Shown: positions 1 to 11,500 of the stretch, piece after piece
Layout: every line of letters starts with the position of its first letter
How positions within the stretch are numbered: the stretch's first letter is position 1
Source: Asterias rubens
Taxonomy: Eukaryota; Echinodermata; Asteroidea; Forcipulatida; Asteriidae
Direction: 5' to 3'
Length of the DNA stretch: 64,000 nt
Assembly (NCBI RefSeq): GCF_902459465.1
Contig: NC_047082.1
Coordinates: 9,484,545 to 9,548,544, forward strand
The notes under the pieces: model-generated
The model's database searches: none
Told to the model about the DNA's origin: nothing
The model's input: the letters and a program-made list of their open reading frames with translations, nothing else
Made by a program: the position numbers and the translations under genes

Positions 1-290
1 ATCTGTCACTGCTTCTGTCATTGCACCTGTTACTGCATTCGTCACTGCACCAGTGGCCGCATTTGTCACTACCTCTGTCACTGGATTCGTCAGTTCATTA
101 ACTGGGTTTGTCAATGTGATTGTGCCTGCATTTGTCACTGCATTTGTAGCTGCTTGTGTCACTGCATCTGTCGTTGCGATTGTGACTTCATTTGTCACTG
201 CATTTGTAGCTGCTTGCTGTGTCACTGCATTTGTCGTTTCGACTGTGACTGAATTTGTTGGCGTGTCAGTTACTCCAGATGTTGTAGGGT
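1..290 (-). CDS. Gene 0: Thr-rich mucin-like exon (partial, runs off left edge)
   Basis: The minus strand is open across the whole segment and encodes about 97 residues dominated by Thr, Ala, Val and Asn. An imperfect TNAVT-type pentapeptide recurs, with some longer blocks (for example TNAVTNEV and TNAVTNAG). An AG acceptor lies at 291-292 on the minus strand. The reading frame needs one base from the previous exon (phase 1), the same phase as the Ser/Thr-stalk exons of genes A and B. Such composition is typical of an O-glycosylated extracellular stalk. No cysteines or domain motifs are visible. The antisense frame is also open but is only the Val/Phe-rich shadow of the repeats. It probably belongs with the signal-peptide exon at 5679-5766; that link is inferred from strand, order and phase. 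The exon continues beyond position 1, so length and any membrane anchor are unknown. Confidence 0.55.
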
Positions 291-1129
291 CTGTCAAATT
301 AAAAATACAAAATACATATAAAATATGTGTATTTTAGTTTACGGCAATTTAACATAAGATTATAACCATTATCAAACAGGTCCAAGCTCGTATGTGCAGA
401 ATGGTGATTAGTATACAAAAAGTGGAAGGGGCCCAACATGGGGGAAACGTGAAACATTAGGATAGTAACTATCCATCAGAGGATAGTCATATCAAAACAT
501 GAGAGATTGCGTACTGATTCTGGATTCGAACCAAATACCACGGATATGTAAGTAACATAAATGACGACTGTGCCAATTTGTTATCACCGGTTTGTTTCCT
601 TTGACTACAGGGTCATGTTTTGCATGAACAACGTCTCCTCGCACAATAGCCATCGTTAAACAGCTGCGCATTATGATTAAATTTTGATATTTTTTTAACA
701 GGTTCTTTACGGCGAAAATATTATTTGTTTTTCTTGTTTATAGTATAATACTTAAACATTTATTATAGTCAATAACAAAACATTAATAATCCTGTTGGGG
801 GGGGGGGGCAAGTATTAAACCAACGCCCATATCCGTCGCAAAATAAAGGTTAAGGAAAGTATTAAATTGCCCTCTCATGTTACGCTCCCAGCGGTGTTTC
901 ACATGATATACGGTGCATATAGTTGGTTGTGAAATAACACACCAATGAAATGGAATCCCCGTCAAACTTGTTATCTCAACAAACACTGGCCGCATAATGA
1001 GTTCGGGGTAAAGTTCCTAATCGAGCTGGTTAAGCACAAAATTGTGCATACACATTAAGCCATGACTATCTTTTAAAATTTGAACTACGATTCCAGTAAT
1101 TTACTGCAAGAATCTTGAGAAATTGGATT

Positions 1130-1515
1130 TCAGCAAACTCGGGCGGTGCAGGGACTAAAGGGTTAAACTTACAGGGTTTGAAGATAATGACAGATGGAAA
1201 GCTTCCCTTCGAATATTACTAAGGTCGTGTAGTTTTTGAGAAATTAGTAAAACAAGTCACAAAATCATTTTGGTCTCATGAGACCAAAACTATTTTAGCA
1301 TGTAAAATCCCCTTAACCAGTTATGATAATATACCAAAACCATAGCATAACTGGTTAATACGTTTTTACATACTTTAACTGAGACGAAAATTATTACTTT
1401 TACTCATTTCTCAAAAACTACAGCACCTCAGTAAGTAACATTTCAAGGGAAGCTTTCTACTATCATAATCTTCAAACTGTGTAAGTTTAATGTAAATCTG
1501 TGGACATTGTGTTTT
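1130..1515. repeat. Foldback element, 'CAAAAACTAC' family
   Basis: Two arms read toward a centre near 1270-1285 (GGTCTCATGAGACC). The left arm holds the reverse complement of the right-arm sequence around 1405-1500, which includes CTCAAAAACTACAGCACCTC and AAGCTTTC. Partial copies of one arm recur near 25125-25235, 44440-44530 and 62185-62310. No coding capacity is seen. Confidence 0.55.
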
Positions 1516-1602
1516 TTGTTAGGAAAAAGTACATAGACCTTTTAAACCTAGGTCCCGAGTGGACTCCACAAAGAGAATAAGACTAGTCTTATCTCGTCTT
1601 AA

Positions 1603-1744
1603 TGGGGGACTTTGGAATGCTAGGTGGCAGCAGACGTACCAGGTAAATTTCCATTGTCTACGTAGTTCTGAGCATGCGCACATACCAAGAACAATAGATT
1701 TTACCTGGTAAGTCTGCTGCCACCAAGCGTCCCAAAAGTCTCCC
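1603..1744. mobile_element. MITE-like element, GGCAGCAG terminal-inverted-repeat family, copy 1
   Basis: About 140 bp with long terminal inverted repeats. The left end carries GGTGGCAGCAGACG..ACCAGGTAAA and the right end carries its complement ending ACCTGGTAAGTCTGCTGCC..GTCCCAAAAGTCTCCC. A central GAGCATGCGCACAT spacer is shared by all copies. Size, inverted ends and the absence of an ORF fit a non-autonomous DNA transposon. Confidence 0.7.
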
Positions 1745-2689
1745 ATTGGGGCTAGCCTTAAGTTTTTAATAATTCCTATTGAGCTGTGCCTAAGCTATAA
1801 AAAAACTTGAGAAATCGACCCATGTGTGTCCAACTTAATTACGAAAGGTGTCAGGGGCCTTTAAAATTTTATAAACGAGATACAGCTGGATGGCACTTAT
1901 GAAGCTCCGTAGGATAAAACAAAACAGCTTGTACCAAAGGTGAGAAAAATACAGGGATGTCTCAGTGCAGTATACCTACATCCAAAATAATATAACATGA
2001 GGAAAATAAAGTCATTTTAGATGACACTGAAGTCACTCGATGTATTAAATAAAACAAGAGAAATCTCGAGTTTTAATTAAAGATTCATTGTCGGTATCTG
2101 CAATCGTCGGGACGTTTATGCCCACCGTCCCCCGTTCGTCCTTCGGGACCGACTCGACTAATAATAATAATAGTAATACGTTCTGCTTCTTCCTGGACCC
2201 TAGTGTTGTTAGATAAACCATACTGTCAAGGACTTCAGCTTTGCAATAAAATCTACCGGGGACTCCGGAAAGAAGAGGGGGAAAACACCATCTATTTGTC
2301 CTTCAAATTCTGTATTATTAAAATTCGGTTAGCTGTAAAAACGCTGTGTCGTGAGCATTGGGGAGTGGTGTCCTGCTGAATGCATGCAATATTTAGATTT
2401 ATTTGAATCATTATAGACTATATATATAATCTGACTTTTTGTTATCTTCTTTAGAAAAACAACATAATATCCGATCCGGGAAGAAGTTTTCAGCATGTTT
2501 TTTGCTGTTGGGGAAGATTGTCCCATGGGAAAAAGAGTATGTGGGTGTCAACTGATTGTAATTTTATTCATTAAAATACAAAGTGTATACTATTTTTATT
2601 ATTTGAAATATAAATAGCAACAGGTTAGGCGAGTTGTCATTTAAAGTGAAATGTATAGCATTTTATGCATTTTTTTTATTTTTTTTTAT

Positions 2690-3050
2690 AAAGTATTGAA
2701 ATAATTATTAGCATAAAACCTTGCTTGGTAACGAGGAGCTGTTGGTAGTATAAATCATTGTGTGAAACGGTTCCCTCTGAAGTAACGTAGTTTTTCAGAA
2801 AGAGGTCTTTTTCTTACTCAAATGTTACAACGCTTCAGGCCTGAAGTCTTTTAATATTTTTTTAGCCATCTGAAAGCACACAAAATTTGTGCAACGATGT
2901 TTGTTTTTCTTTCATTATTCTCTTGCAGCTTTGATGACAAATTGAATCAACATTTTCACAGCTCTTTGTTATTTTATGCATATTTTGGGATACACATAGT
3001 GAGAATACTGGTTTTTGATTGTTACCAAATGTGTCCATCGGTCCCTTTTG
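2690..3050. mobile_element. CACTGGACAC foldback family, diverged copy
   Basis: Contains the family landmarks in order: CTTGGTAACGAG, the GAAACGGTTCCCTCTGAAGT segment, the AAAGCACACAA segment, a TTCATTATTCTCTTGCA segment and a terminal ATGTGTCCATCGGTCCCTTT. It is diverged from the better copies at 26911-27302 and 32676-33058. Confidence 0.5.
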
Positions 3051-3102
3051 GTTCCCAAACTTGCAACTTAAGTCCGATCATATTTGTGTTCAAGTTTTGC
3101 AA

Positions 3103-3198
3103 ATAGTTATAGTTATAGTTATAGTTATAGTTATAGTTATAGTTATAGTTATAGTTATAGTTATAGTTATAGTTATAGTTATAGTTATAGTTATAGTT
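3103..3198. repeat. (ATAGTT)n microsatellite, 16 units
   Basis: An uninterrupted hexamer repeat of ATAGTT spans 96 bases. The open frame that crosses it reads alternating Ile-Val and is an artefact. Confidence 0.95.
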
Positions 3199-3967
3199 AC
3201 ATCAATATTCGGTTGTTTATTTGAACACCTTCAGAAGTTGGTTTATGCACTCGTGTTTCAATTGTATTGAAGACGACAAAAAGATGCATTTACACATGAT
3301 TTGGGATGTTTATATAGAAAGACTAAGGCAATGAATAAGTTTTTTGTCCAAATAACTATTATTGTTGCTCCTGTGGGTAGATATAATAATAATAAATAAT
3401 AATTAATCCCGATATCCCGACCCCAGGGATCTACGCCCTCGTGTGAACGTAAATTTAGCACAAAAAGTAGATGTGATCCCCTAGATGGTATTTTTCGTAA
3501 TCGAGTGTGATTCCGATATATCGCTCATTCTGTGCAAAAAATTGTGTTCGGATTAAATTTGCTAACTATTATTTACCTATTTTTATTTCACAGGTGTAAC
3601 AATTGAATATTGACAAATCCAGGAAATGGGTAATGTTTGGACCTTTTAGACATAGAGCAAATACTTTTTCTTTTTTTTTTTTTCGTTAAATACAGTGAAC
3701 TTCAACGAGAATCCGCTAGTCGGTGATTTTGCACACGTTTGTATTGGGCCTAATTCAATCAGTTGCACTCTAGATAAGTGTTAAGGACGGTTTTGCCGGA
3801 ATACTTGTCGTCATAACTTAGTGTTTTATTTCAACTGAGTGTTTTATTTCAACACAAAATGGGTATATGTAGACGAGTACAAAATCTCGATTATTAGCAA
3901 CGGGGGTTGGACGCCGGTCGAATCGTGGAACACCCGAAGGACGTACAACGCCGAGCGGACGGCGCAC

Positions 3968-4285
3968 TGCATTAACCTTTCTTGGTTACAAGTAATGGGG
4001 AGAGGTTGATAGTATAAAACATTGTGAGAAACGGCTCCCTCTGAAGTGACATAGTTTTCGAGAAAGATGTAATTTTCCACGAATTTGATTTCGAGACCTC
4101 AAGTTTAGAACTTGAGGTCTCGAAATCAACCGTGTGAGAAGGGTTATTTTTCTTTCATTATTATCTCACAACTTCGATGACCGATTTAGCTCAAATTTTC
4201 ACAGGTTGGTTATTTTGTGCATTTGTTGAGATACACCAACTGTGAAGGCTAGTCTTTGGCAATTACCAATAGTGTCCACTGCCTT
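3968..4285. mobile_element. CACTGGACAC foldback family, copy with strong central hairpin
   Basis: Family landmarks include AATGGGGAGAGGTTGATAG, GAAACGGCTCCCTCTGAAGT and a central perfect stem in which GAGACCTCAAGTTTAGAACT meets its complement. The right end is GTGTCCACTGCCTTTAA. Confidence 0.65.
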
Positions 4286-4676
4286 TAATACTGGTTTTAC
4301 ATAATAACTATGGAGGTATTTCCATCTCAGCACAACATAATAACCATGGCTCAATTTCCAGAAAGTACTGCTTAGGTAATATATTTGCTTAGCCAACAAA
4401 TCAAATGAGTGGGCACCAGTTGCAGCAACGTAAAGTTATTGATTGTCAACTTCAGCAGAGGATCAAAGTTTTAGAGGCAATGAATAATAACAATTCCCCC
4501 TTCCACTGTAAAAAGCTTTGAGACCTGTAGTATTGTTGATGAGAGATGGATGCATTCATCAGCCAGCGGCTATATAAAAAATTATAAATAGTACACAAAA
4601 GTATAGGTCACGAAGCCAAAGCTTTATCACACAAGCAATCCGGTGGTCTTCCAAAAAACATCGTCTAGACTTAAGA

Positions 4677-4995
4677 TGTATACATGTACACGTATTGTGA
4701 TAAGTTATCGTGTACGTACACGATAAATCCAAACTTATCGTGTACGTACATGGTAAGTTTAGGGGATATCGTGCATGTACACTATACGCTATCGTGTACA
4801 TGTACATACATGATAAATTCAAACTCACCGTGTACATACACGCATTATGTGCGTACACGTATCATGTACATATGTACCATGTACGTACACGTATCATGTA
4901 CGTACCGATAACTTATTGTGTACGTACAAGATACATTTTCATATCATGTATGTACACAATAACTTATCGTGTACAATACGTATACGATAAGAGAG
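4677..4995. repeat. Palindromic GTACGTAC-rich tandem array
   Basis: About 320 bases of diverged tandem units built from self-complementary words (TGTACGTACA, TGTACATGTACA, CGTGTACGTACACG), often flanked by TTATCG and CGATAA so that the larger unit is also palindromic. Both strands show spurious Tyr/Cys/Thr-rich open frames. I see no gene here. Confidence 0.8.
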
Positions 4996-5678
4996 ATTTG
5001 TCTATCCGTGGATGGCAGTAGGCTTATGCACATAACACAACTTCAGACGGAGATTAGTTCTTCGGATGATCGACACTGGGAGGAATTGTTGATGTGAATT
5101 CTAAGATTGAAACCTATATGCAATTTCCCAATTGTTAACTTTTTTATTTTTTCAAGACTTGGGCTCGATTTAAAAAAGATCGAGTTCAGATTGATCTTAA
5201 CAGTGAATCACTTTTAACTGATAAGCGAAGCGTGAGCTCTTCAAGTGAAATCGACCCCTGACCTCACTGATAAACCTTGCAAGGCAAGTTCGGAATGCGG
5301 ACAGAATTACACATGAACAAAAAATAGCCCAGTTGTTACTAGGTAGCAACAGGGTTTAAAACATAACATAATACTTGTTGTTGGTTGTTATGAATCTAAA
5401 TTTTGTGAAACATTTTGTAAATAGTGGTTATTTCGAATATCATTGGAAAGAATGATAAAGATAGCACTTGAGAATTCAAAATACAATTTACAAACAATTT
5501 AGTCAAAACGCCAAACCGCAGAAGCATTGTAATGCATGCAGACAAAGGGACGAGACACACATTAACATAATGGAGGTTTTGTGAATACAGAGCACATGTA
5601 AATATATACACCAATGATAACAATACAAAATGTACCCACGACCTTATGATGGTTTAAAGAAAAATGTTATGTACCTAC

Positions 5679-5766
5679 CTTGCGAAATGACGGGGAATGC
5701 TTGAAAATTTACTAGCACCACACTGACCAGCAGCGTCCAAATGCAATTTGAATGTCCATCCGCCAT
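5679..5766 (-). CDS. Gene 0: signal-peptide exon
   Basis: A minus-strand ATG at 5764-5766 opens a 29-codon exon. It begins MADGHSNCIW, is followed by a hydrophobic core (TLLVSVVLVNF), and ends VISQ plus one base at a good donor (CAAG/GTAGGTAC). This is a typical N-terminal secretion signal. The exon ends in phase 1, exactly like the signal-peptide exons of genes A (24409-24499) and B (45744-45822). I therefore read it as the first exon of a third related surface protein, whose Thr-rich exon lies at 1-290. No WSC or CCP exon is recognisable between 291 and 5678, so gene 0 may be a mucin-like protein without them, or its other exons may be too divergent to see. The start codon is the first in-frame ATG before the hydrophobic core. 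Confidence 0.5.
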
Positions 5767-7092
5767 TGCATTGACTTACAGAGAACCCTCCGCGTGGTCG
5801 CGTGGCTCTTGCCGTGTTTTTGTCTGCAGTGACCCCGAGCAAATCGCAGAGCAGTCGGTATGGAGTCACGTCACGTGCGCTGCCTGCGTTGTATGTAATT
5901 AACTGCTATGCGCTTGTTGAGGAAATGAAAGAGAAGTCTTTGCAGCATGCAGACGAGCCGTTAGCGTTCTTAAAATGCTGCATCTCAAATTGAAGACCGT
6001 ATAAATACCCAGTCGTTGTTTTCATTTTTGATGACTAGTATGGTTACCGGTGAGACTGATGGCGGCTCTGTTACAATGATACGTCTGGGTGTTTTCCCTT
6101 TTTTTTTTTTGCATTAGTGAGCCTCCGTAATCCTAGTTCGCATAATTGCAGGTAGGTATTTCGCGTGTAAATCAGCATGCAATGTGTTTCCCTTAGAGAG
6201 ACGCATATAAACACGACTCCATAATATTTATTGTCAGATAAACATTTATGAGGATCATTTGAATAAAAGATCATTTTGAGCAAGGAGACAGCATGGAAAC
6301 GAAACAAAAATGCATTCACGATTCTATGAAAACAATATTATGTTATATTTTGCATTTACAAATCATAGGCATATTTATATTACGTGCAGCGTTAAAAGTA
6401 AACATATAAAATAGGTAAAATTTGTATTTACAAAATGTAATTACTGTAAATATTCACAATTCATTGAAATTCTATCTTAGGAAAGATTAGTATTTTTCAG
6501 TTTTCTTTCGTCCAAACACTTAGTTTCCAATTTCAATTAAGTTAAAAGTATTATTTAAGTAATTCTTTCTAAATTATTAAAACGTTTTTCAATATATAAA
6601 CTAAACACTAAAAATGCTTCATGATTTAACTTTGAAGTCAAAATTAGAAATTATTTGGGGCCAAAGAAATTACTCCATCCCCCAAGTAGGCCTGTTTTCA
6701 AGCAGATTGGTAATGAATATTTTCACTTATGAATACTAAAGTAATGTTAATTAAGTGGATAATGTTCCTAAACACGAAAATAAGATGAAAGAACGCAATA
6801 ATGTAATATTATAATCATTTATACACGGTCATGTTCTGCGACATTTTCTCACATCAAAGTAATAAATAAACCAGTAAAGAATGTGTGACATCGGTGAACC
6901 ATGCGATAAATCAACTTGGTTTTCTAGTATTGCATCAAATAGTTTATTATTCAAAAATAATATATTATTATAGTAGGGTGATCATTAAAAGTGCAACAGA
7001 GCACGGTTTAGGTAGGTGTTATTTTATTTCGAAATTAAAAAATATGGCAAATTTACAGATGTGAAGCTAGTCGTCAACGTGCTAATAATAAA

Positions 7093-7181
7093 GTATCGGC
7101 TACAGCTACGTCTAGATCAGCGCGTCTGTCAGTGTTGAAGAATAGGCAGACGCGCGCGATCTAGCCGTAGCTGTAGCCGAA
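7093..7181. repeat. Inverted repeat with CGGCTACAGCTACG arms
   Basis: The left arm (CGGCTACAGCTACGTCTAGA, then CGCGTCTG) is complementary to the right arm (CAGACGCGCG, then ATCTAGCCGTAGCTGTAGCC) around a short loop. It could form a long hairpin. Related CGGCTACGGCTA words occur near 11540-11640, 14615-14640 and 25370-25450, so it is likely a dispersed short foldback repeat. Confidence 0.6.
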
Positions 7182-7356
7182 GTCGCCGTTTCGGACACGG
7201 CCTGAGCATCATATTATAAGTATCGTATAAATGGAATGTAGCAAGCCTGTCAAAAAAACCTTTAACAATTCTGTGGTTATTCCAGAGTGGAAGCCATGGA
7301 CACTTGTTGCCAGAGTGTTGTAATTTTGCTTTTCGGGGTATAACTCTTTCATATTG

Positions 7357-7507
7357 GGTGCGTTCGTTTAGCTTCCCTGGGTCGACCCCGTCGTGTGGCG
7401 TTTTTTCTTTCCAGGACGAACGTGTGCAGATAATTACCCACGTTCGTCCTTGAAGAAAAAAAACGCCACACACCGGGGTGGACCCAGGGCAGCTAAACGA
7501 ACGCACC
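7357..7507. mobile_element. MITE-like element, GTTCGTTTAGC family, copy 1
   Basis: Terminal inverted repeats GGTGCGTTCGTTTAGC and GCTAAACGAACGCACC bracket a second inverted pair, CCAGGACGAACGTG and CACGTTCGTCC. It is about 150 bp with no coding capacity. Further copies lie at 9528-9763, 28805-28927, 42081-42230 and 48374-48513. Confidence 0.75.
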
Positions 7508-8196
7508 TATTGTGTATGGGAGTTTGAGGAAAAGGATGCGTTAAGCTAGCCTGGGCCCCTGTCTTTATCCACAAGGATGAACGAGCTTCGAAGTGAGACG
7601 TCAGTTGTTCAGGCTAGCGTTAAGCTTAACCACTTTATAAAAGATCCAAGTTTCATGGATCGCTAGGTAGCAGCAGACTCACTAGTTAAGTTTTCACTGT
7701 TTTAACGTCAGTCTCAGCGTGGAGCTAAAATTTTGCCAGCATGCTCACATTTCAAAGAACAATTGATTTACCTGTTGTCTGCTACGACCTCGAGCCCCCA
7801 AGAGTTTCAAACTCTTCAGATTTCTGGTTCCAAAGAACCCCCGGTCTGGGTCAGACCGACAAGAACAAGTTTGACCTCTGCTTTAAAGCATTTTTTTTTC
7901 TCGTGATATTAGGTAGAAAGGTGAAAGGTCAAATTAGGAAAATCCCTGTAAATCAAGACCTATCTTCTTCAACAACAAGTGTGTGATTCGTAAGAAAATC
8001 GCAAGCATACACGCTCGATGTCCTGACAAAAAAAAATGGAATGTAACGAGAACAACGTAAAATGGCGACATATTTTAAAATATGTTGAAATTATTGTTAT
8101 TTAATATGAATCCTCTTCATTAAGTTTGCAATGCCCAAACATTACAGGTTAACAGTACGGATGTAATATTCAGGTAAGTTCCCGATAATCCACGAT

Positions 8197-8593
8197 TTAT
8201 AGTTTAGTGACCATTTCAACATAAGATTCCCGCCTTGTTGGATCGTAGTCTGGTTCCGGCATATCAAACGAGTACGACACTCGTTTCTTTGTCCGCGGGA
8301 CCTGTGCCATCTCACCGTTGCTGTCCTGCAGCACGGGTGATGCATATTCATTAACGACCTTTCTCCCATTGGTGGTGGGCGGTGTGCTGGGCTTTGCATA
8401 ATCATGATGCATGGCGGCGCCATTTTCGTATGTATGTTCCTGAGGTGTTGGTGGCCCGGATGTTTGGTGGTGGCCATTTTGAGTGGGTGTTTCAGTTTCT
8501 ATAAAAGCGTAGTTGATTTGTGACATGTCGGATACTTTGGGAATATGTAAAGATTCATTGGATGATCGTCTCGCTTCATTCTGGGTGTGTTTC
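8197..8593 (-). CDS. Gene A exon 8: cytoplasmic tail with tyrosine motifs, stop TAA
   Basis: Encodes 132 residues after acceptor TTCTCCACAG/GAAAC. Seven tyrosines sit in short signalling-type contexts: INYAFI (ITIM form I/V/L-x-Y-x-x-I/V/L), TYENG (Grb2 SH2 form YxN), DYAKP, EYASP, VSYSF, DYDPT and SYVEM (PI3K SH2 form YxxM). Two PxxP-like runs (SGPPTPQE, STPPTTNG) may bind SH3 domains. The C-terminus VTKL fits a class I PDZ ligand. These are motif matches only; phosphorylation is inferred. Confidence 0.8.
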
Positions 8594-11500
8594 CTGTGGA
8601 GAAAATTAAGAAGAACAAAATCCTTGAAGAAAATAAATGTGCCCTAAACTCCCAGAGATACTAAACCTCAGCCACCGCCAGTAGTCCAGCATTCTCCCGA
8701 AGACGAGCAGGTTTACTATTAATTGTATGGTTTATTCCTATCATTTTCTTCCTATGCCCTAAACCTGTTGTGAAACCTGTCTTACAGGGCAAAAAAATAA
8801 TCATAAAGCTGTTCAGCGGAACATTCTGCTTGGCAAATATCTTGGCTAAACAAGAAACGACTGGGGAACCACTCGCAGAGATAATAACTGTATGGTATTC
8901 TGGCTGATAACCTATACTTTTGCTAAGTAAAGATTCATTGTGCTTTGCAAGTGTTTGTGCTAGCAGCCTTCTGGGCCAAATTTCAAGAGTTGCTAAGCAC
9001 AAAAATTTGCTAAGCATGAAATGTTTATGTTTGCCTTCATAAAAACAGGATTACCAACCCAATTTCTACGTGATTTTCCGAATAAGCAAACAACAGCTGA
9101 ATACCAGTAACAAGCAATATGCAACAAATGGAAATTAGGTTGGTAGTACTGTTTTTATCAAGGAAGACATTTCACACTCATCAAATTTGTGTGCTAAGCA
9201 GCTCTATGAAATTAGGCGCTGGTCTACGTTTATTTTTACTTGGCAGAAACTAAGCAGTATGGTTACGCTTACCCTTTGTATGCAACCATTACAGCAATGA
9301 ACAACACGATGAGGAAAAGACACATGGCGGCCACAAGAATGATTATCAACCACAGCATGTTGGGAACTGGAGAGAAACAAAAACAGTACAAAAATGATTA
9401 TTTTGTACACAACCAGGGCCAATATTAGTGTTGCCGTACGAAAGTAAAACCGCTGAGTTCCCAAATAATAATTGTGTCATGGCGCCGTATTACACTAGAG
9501 GCCTTCTCAACGCTGTCTGTTGTTTTCGGTGCTTTCGTTTAGCTTCCCTGGGTCTACCCCGCGGTGCTCACCCCTGACAAGAGCTAATCGAACGATCACA
9601 CTCGCCCTCTCGTGGTGACGGCATGTACCTTTAGGTCACCCCCAAGTGACCCACTCCACAAGCAGGGCACTGGGGGCAGCTGGACCCGGGTGAGCCCCAT
9701 CAAAGCTATTCGAACGTACCAGGGCAGACCGGGGTCGACCCAGGGAAGCTAAACGAACGCACCCGTTGTCTCCAAGGTATGTGGAGCTATGTTTGCTGTT
9801 TTGTTATAAGTATCAGACCTACTCCTTGTAGCATTATGAAATGAGGTGCTGTGTGGCGCAACAATTGCTATGGAAACAATACCGAGGCTCCTTGGCCCTT
9901 TTTCATGGTACTGCTTACTGGACCCCGATCCATCTTAAGATGGGTCGTACATGTAAATTGTGGAATCATATTTTGCTTAGCTAATACTGATACACAGATA
10001 TCTGATAGGTCTTTGTGAAATCAGCTCCTAGACTCAAGCGAAAATAGTCAGGGCGCCATCTATCGACGGTAAAGGTAAATTATATATCTGCGCGTGAAAT
10101 TCGCTCTTGTAATGGTTCCCTGTATTTATCCGCAAAAAAAAGGAGAAAAGAAAATGACTTAATTTCATGGAGCTGCTCAAGCACAAAAGGTAGCTAAGCA
10201 CAAAACGTCATGCTTACCAAAATAAGGTTACCAGCCAAAATACAATGTCACGTGTACAAATTATGACAGGTTTCATGTTCCTATGTGCTAAGCAGAAAGA
10301 TTTCTATAAGCAGCTCAATGAAACTGAGCCCATGGTCTTACATGCCGGATGATTTCAAAATAAATCGTTTCAGATGCGGCGTCTAGGGTGCACATCGTCC
10401 AGACAAACTATAATGCACTACATTCTCCTACATTTTACAGTCACAAAATTTTTATTTACAAACTCAGTTTTATGAAAGAAAATTAATTTGTAAAAATGCT
10501 GCATTCAACTGTCAATACAATTGTATATAAATGTTGATTACCCTGGCCTTGTTGTCTATTTGAATCTACAGACGTGCTTATTCTTACATAAAGGGGAGCA
10601 ACATTACTTAGGAAAAAAGATCATCTGATTTCTTATTGTTTTGAATAATTACATAAACTATCTTACTTGTCTGGACGGGTCCAATGTCGGGGGTGATCAA
10701 GGTGGTGTACTCTTCTGAATGACTCGAGGTTGAGACGTTCTGTTGAGGTGTTACTGTCGTTGTGAAGGAGGTTGTCGACACTTGATAAAGTAAAACAAAT
10801 TGAACAGATTTTGTTTTTTAATAATAACTGGCTCAGTGACCTCATGACACAGCATAAACCATCCAGTTATTAGGCTACAGAGCTAGTTCTTGAACTACAA
10901 CGGGACACTTTTGGGACGCTTGGTGGCAGCAGACTCACCAGTTAAAATCCATCGTTCTCGGTCATGTGCGCACGCTCAGAACTACGTAAACAGTGAAAAT
11001 TTACCTGGTAAGTCTGCTGCCACCTAGCGTCCCAAAGTCTCCCTATCCAAAGGAAATTTAAAACTAAACTACACTTACCTTTTTCGTATGCTGTGGTCAT
11101 CGAGTCCTCTGTAGTTGTGACTTTACCCTGTGTAGTATCTAAAATGAGCAGAAATAAATTGGAAACAATTTAGATAAACACCTCAAATGTTAAAAACTGT
11201 TTTCACTATAAAAACAGTTTCCGTATTGCCCTCGAAACTGCTCACGAAGTTTTTTGAAGTGTATGTACCATATGTTTGTGTGGTGCAGGTATGACAGCTG
11301 TCCTTTAATTTGTCATTTGGATTATGATAAATAAAACATTTGGTAATTTGTCACAAAGACTTCTCCTGTTTCAAATGAGATCATTTTTTGTATGTCCATA
11401 CCGAAATCTCGTTTTGGGAATACGTTTTATTTTGCAGCCATGAAAACATAAGTGGAGAATATTTCCCTAAGTGTAACCCAGTGCCTTTCCTGGTAAAAAG

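Larger units (their letters stand above)
291..5678 (-). other. Gene 0 presumed intron: repeat-filled, no recognised exon
   Basis: I see no cysteine-rich exon flanked by AG and GT on the minus strand here. The interval holds a G homopolymer near 799-809, a foldback repeat (about 1130-1515), a GGCAGCAG-type inverted-repeat element (1603-1744), two copies of the CACTGGACAC foldback family (about 2690-3050 and 3968-4285), a hexamer array (3103-3198) and a palindromic GTACGTAC array (4677-4995). Confidence 0.5.
5767..8196. other. Intergenic stretch between gene 0 and gene A 3' end
   Basis: No supported gene. It contains AT-rich sequence, a long inverted repeat (7093-7181) and a GTTCGTTTAGC MITE (7357-7507). 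A TATA-like word (TATAAATA on plus, TATTTATA on minus) lies about 235 bases upstream of the gene 0 start codon but cannot be assigned with confidence. The gene A 3' untranslated region should fall in the upper part of this interval. Confidence 0.4.

Noticed and set aside
3019..3270. Open frame with a run of Ile-Val repeats
   Set aside because: It is the translation of the ATAGTT microsatellite, with no conserved flanks or splice logic.
4559..5021. Overlapping Tyr/Cys/Thr-rich frames on both strands
   Set aside because: They arise from the GTACGTAC palindromic array, which reads similarly on both strands and in several frames.
7129..7506. 125-codon minus-strand frame
   Set aside because: It runs through an inverted repeat and a GTTCGTTTAGC MITE; the same peptide pieces recur at the other MITE copies (28672-28935, 48099-48512).
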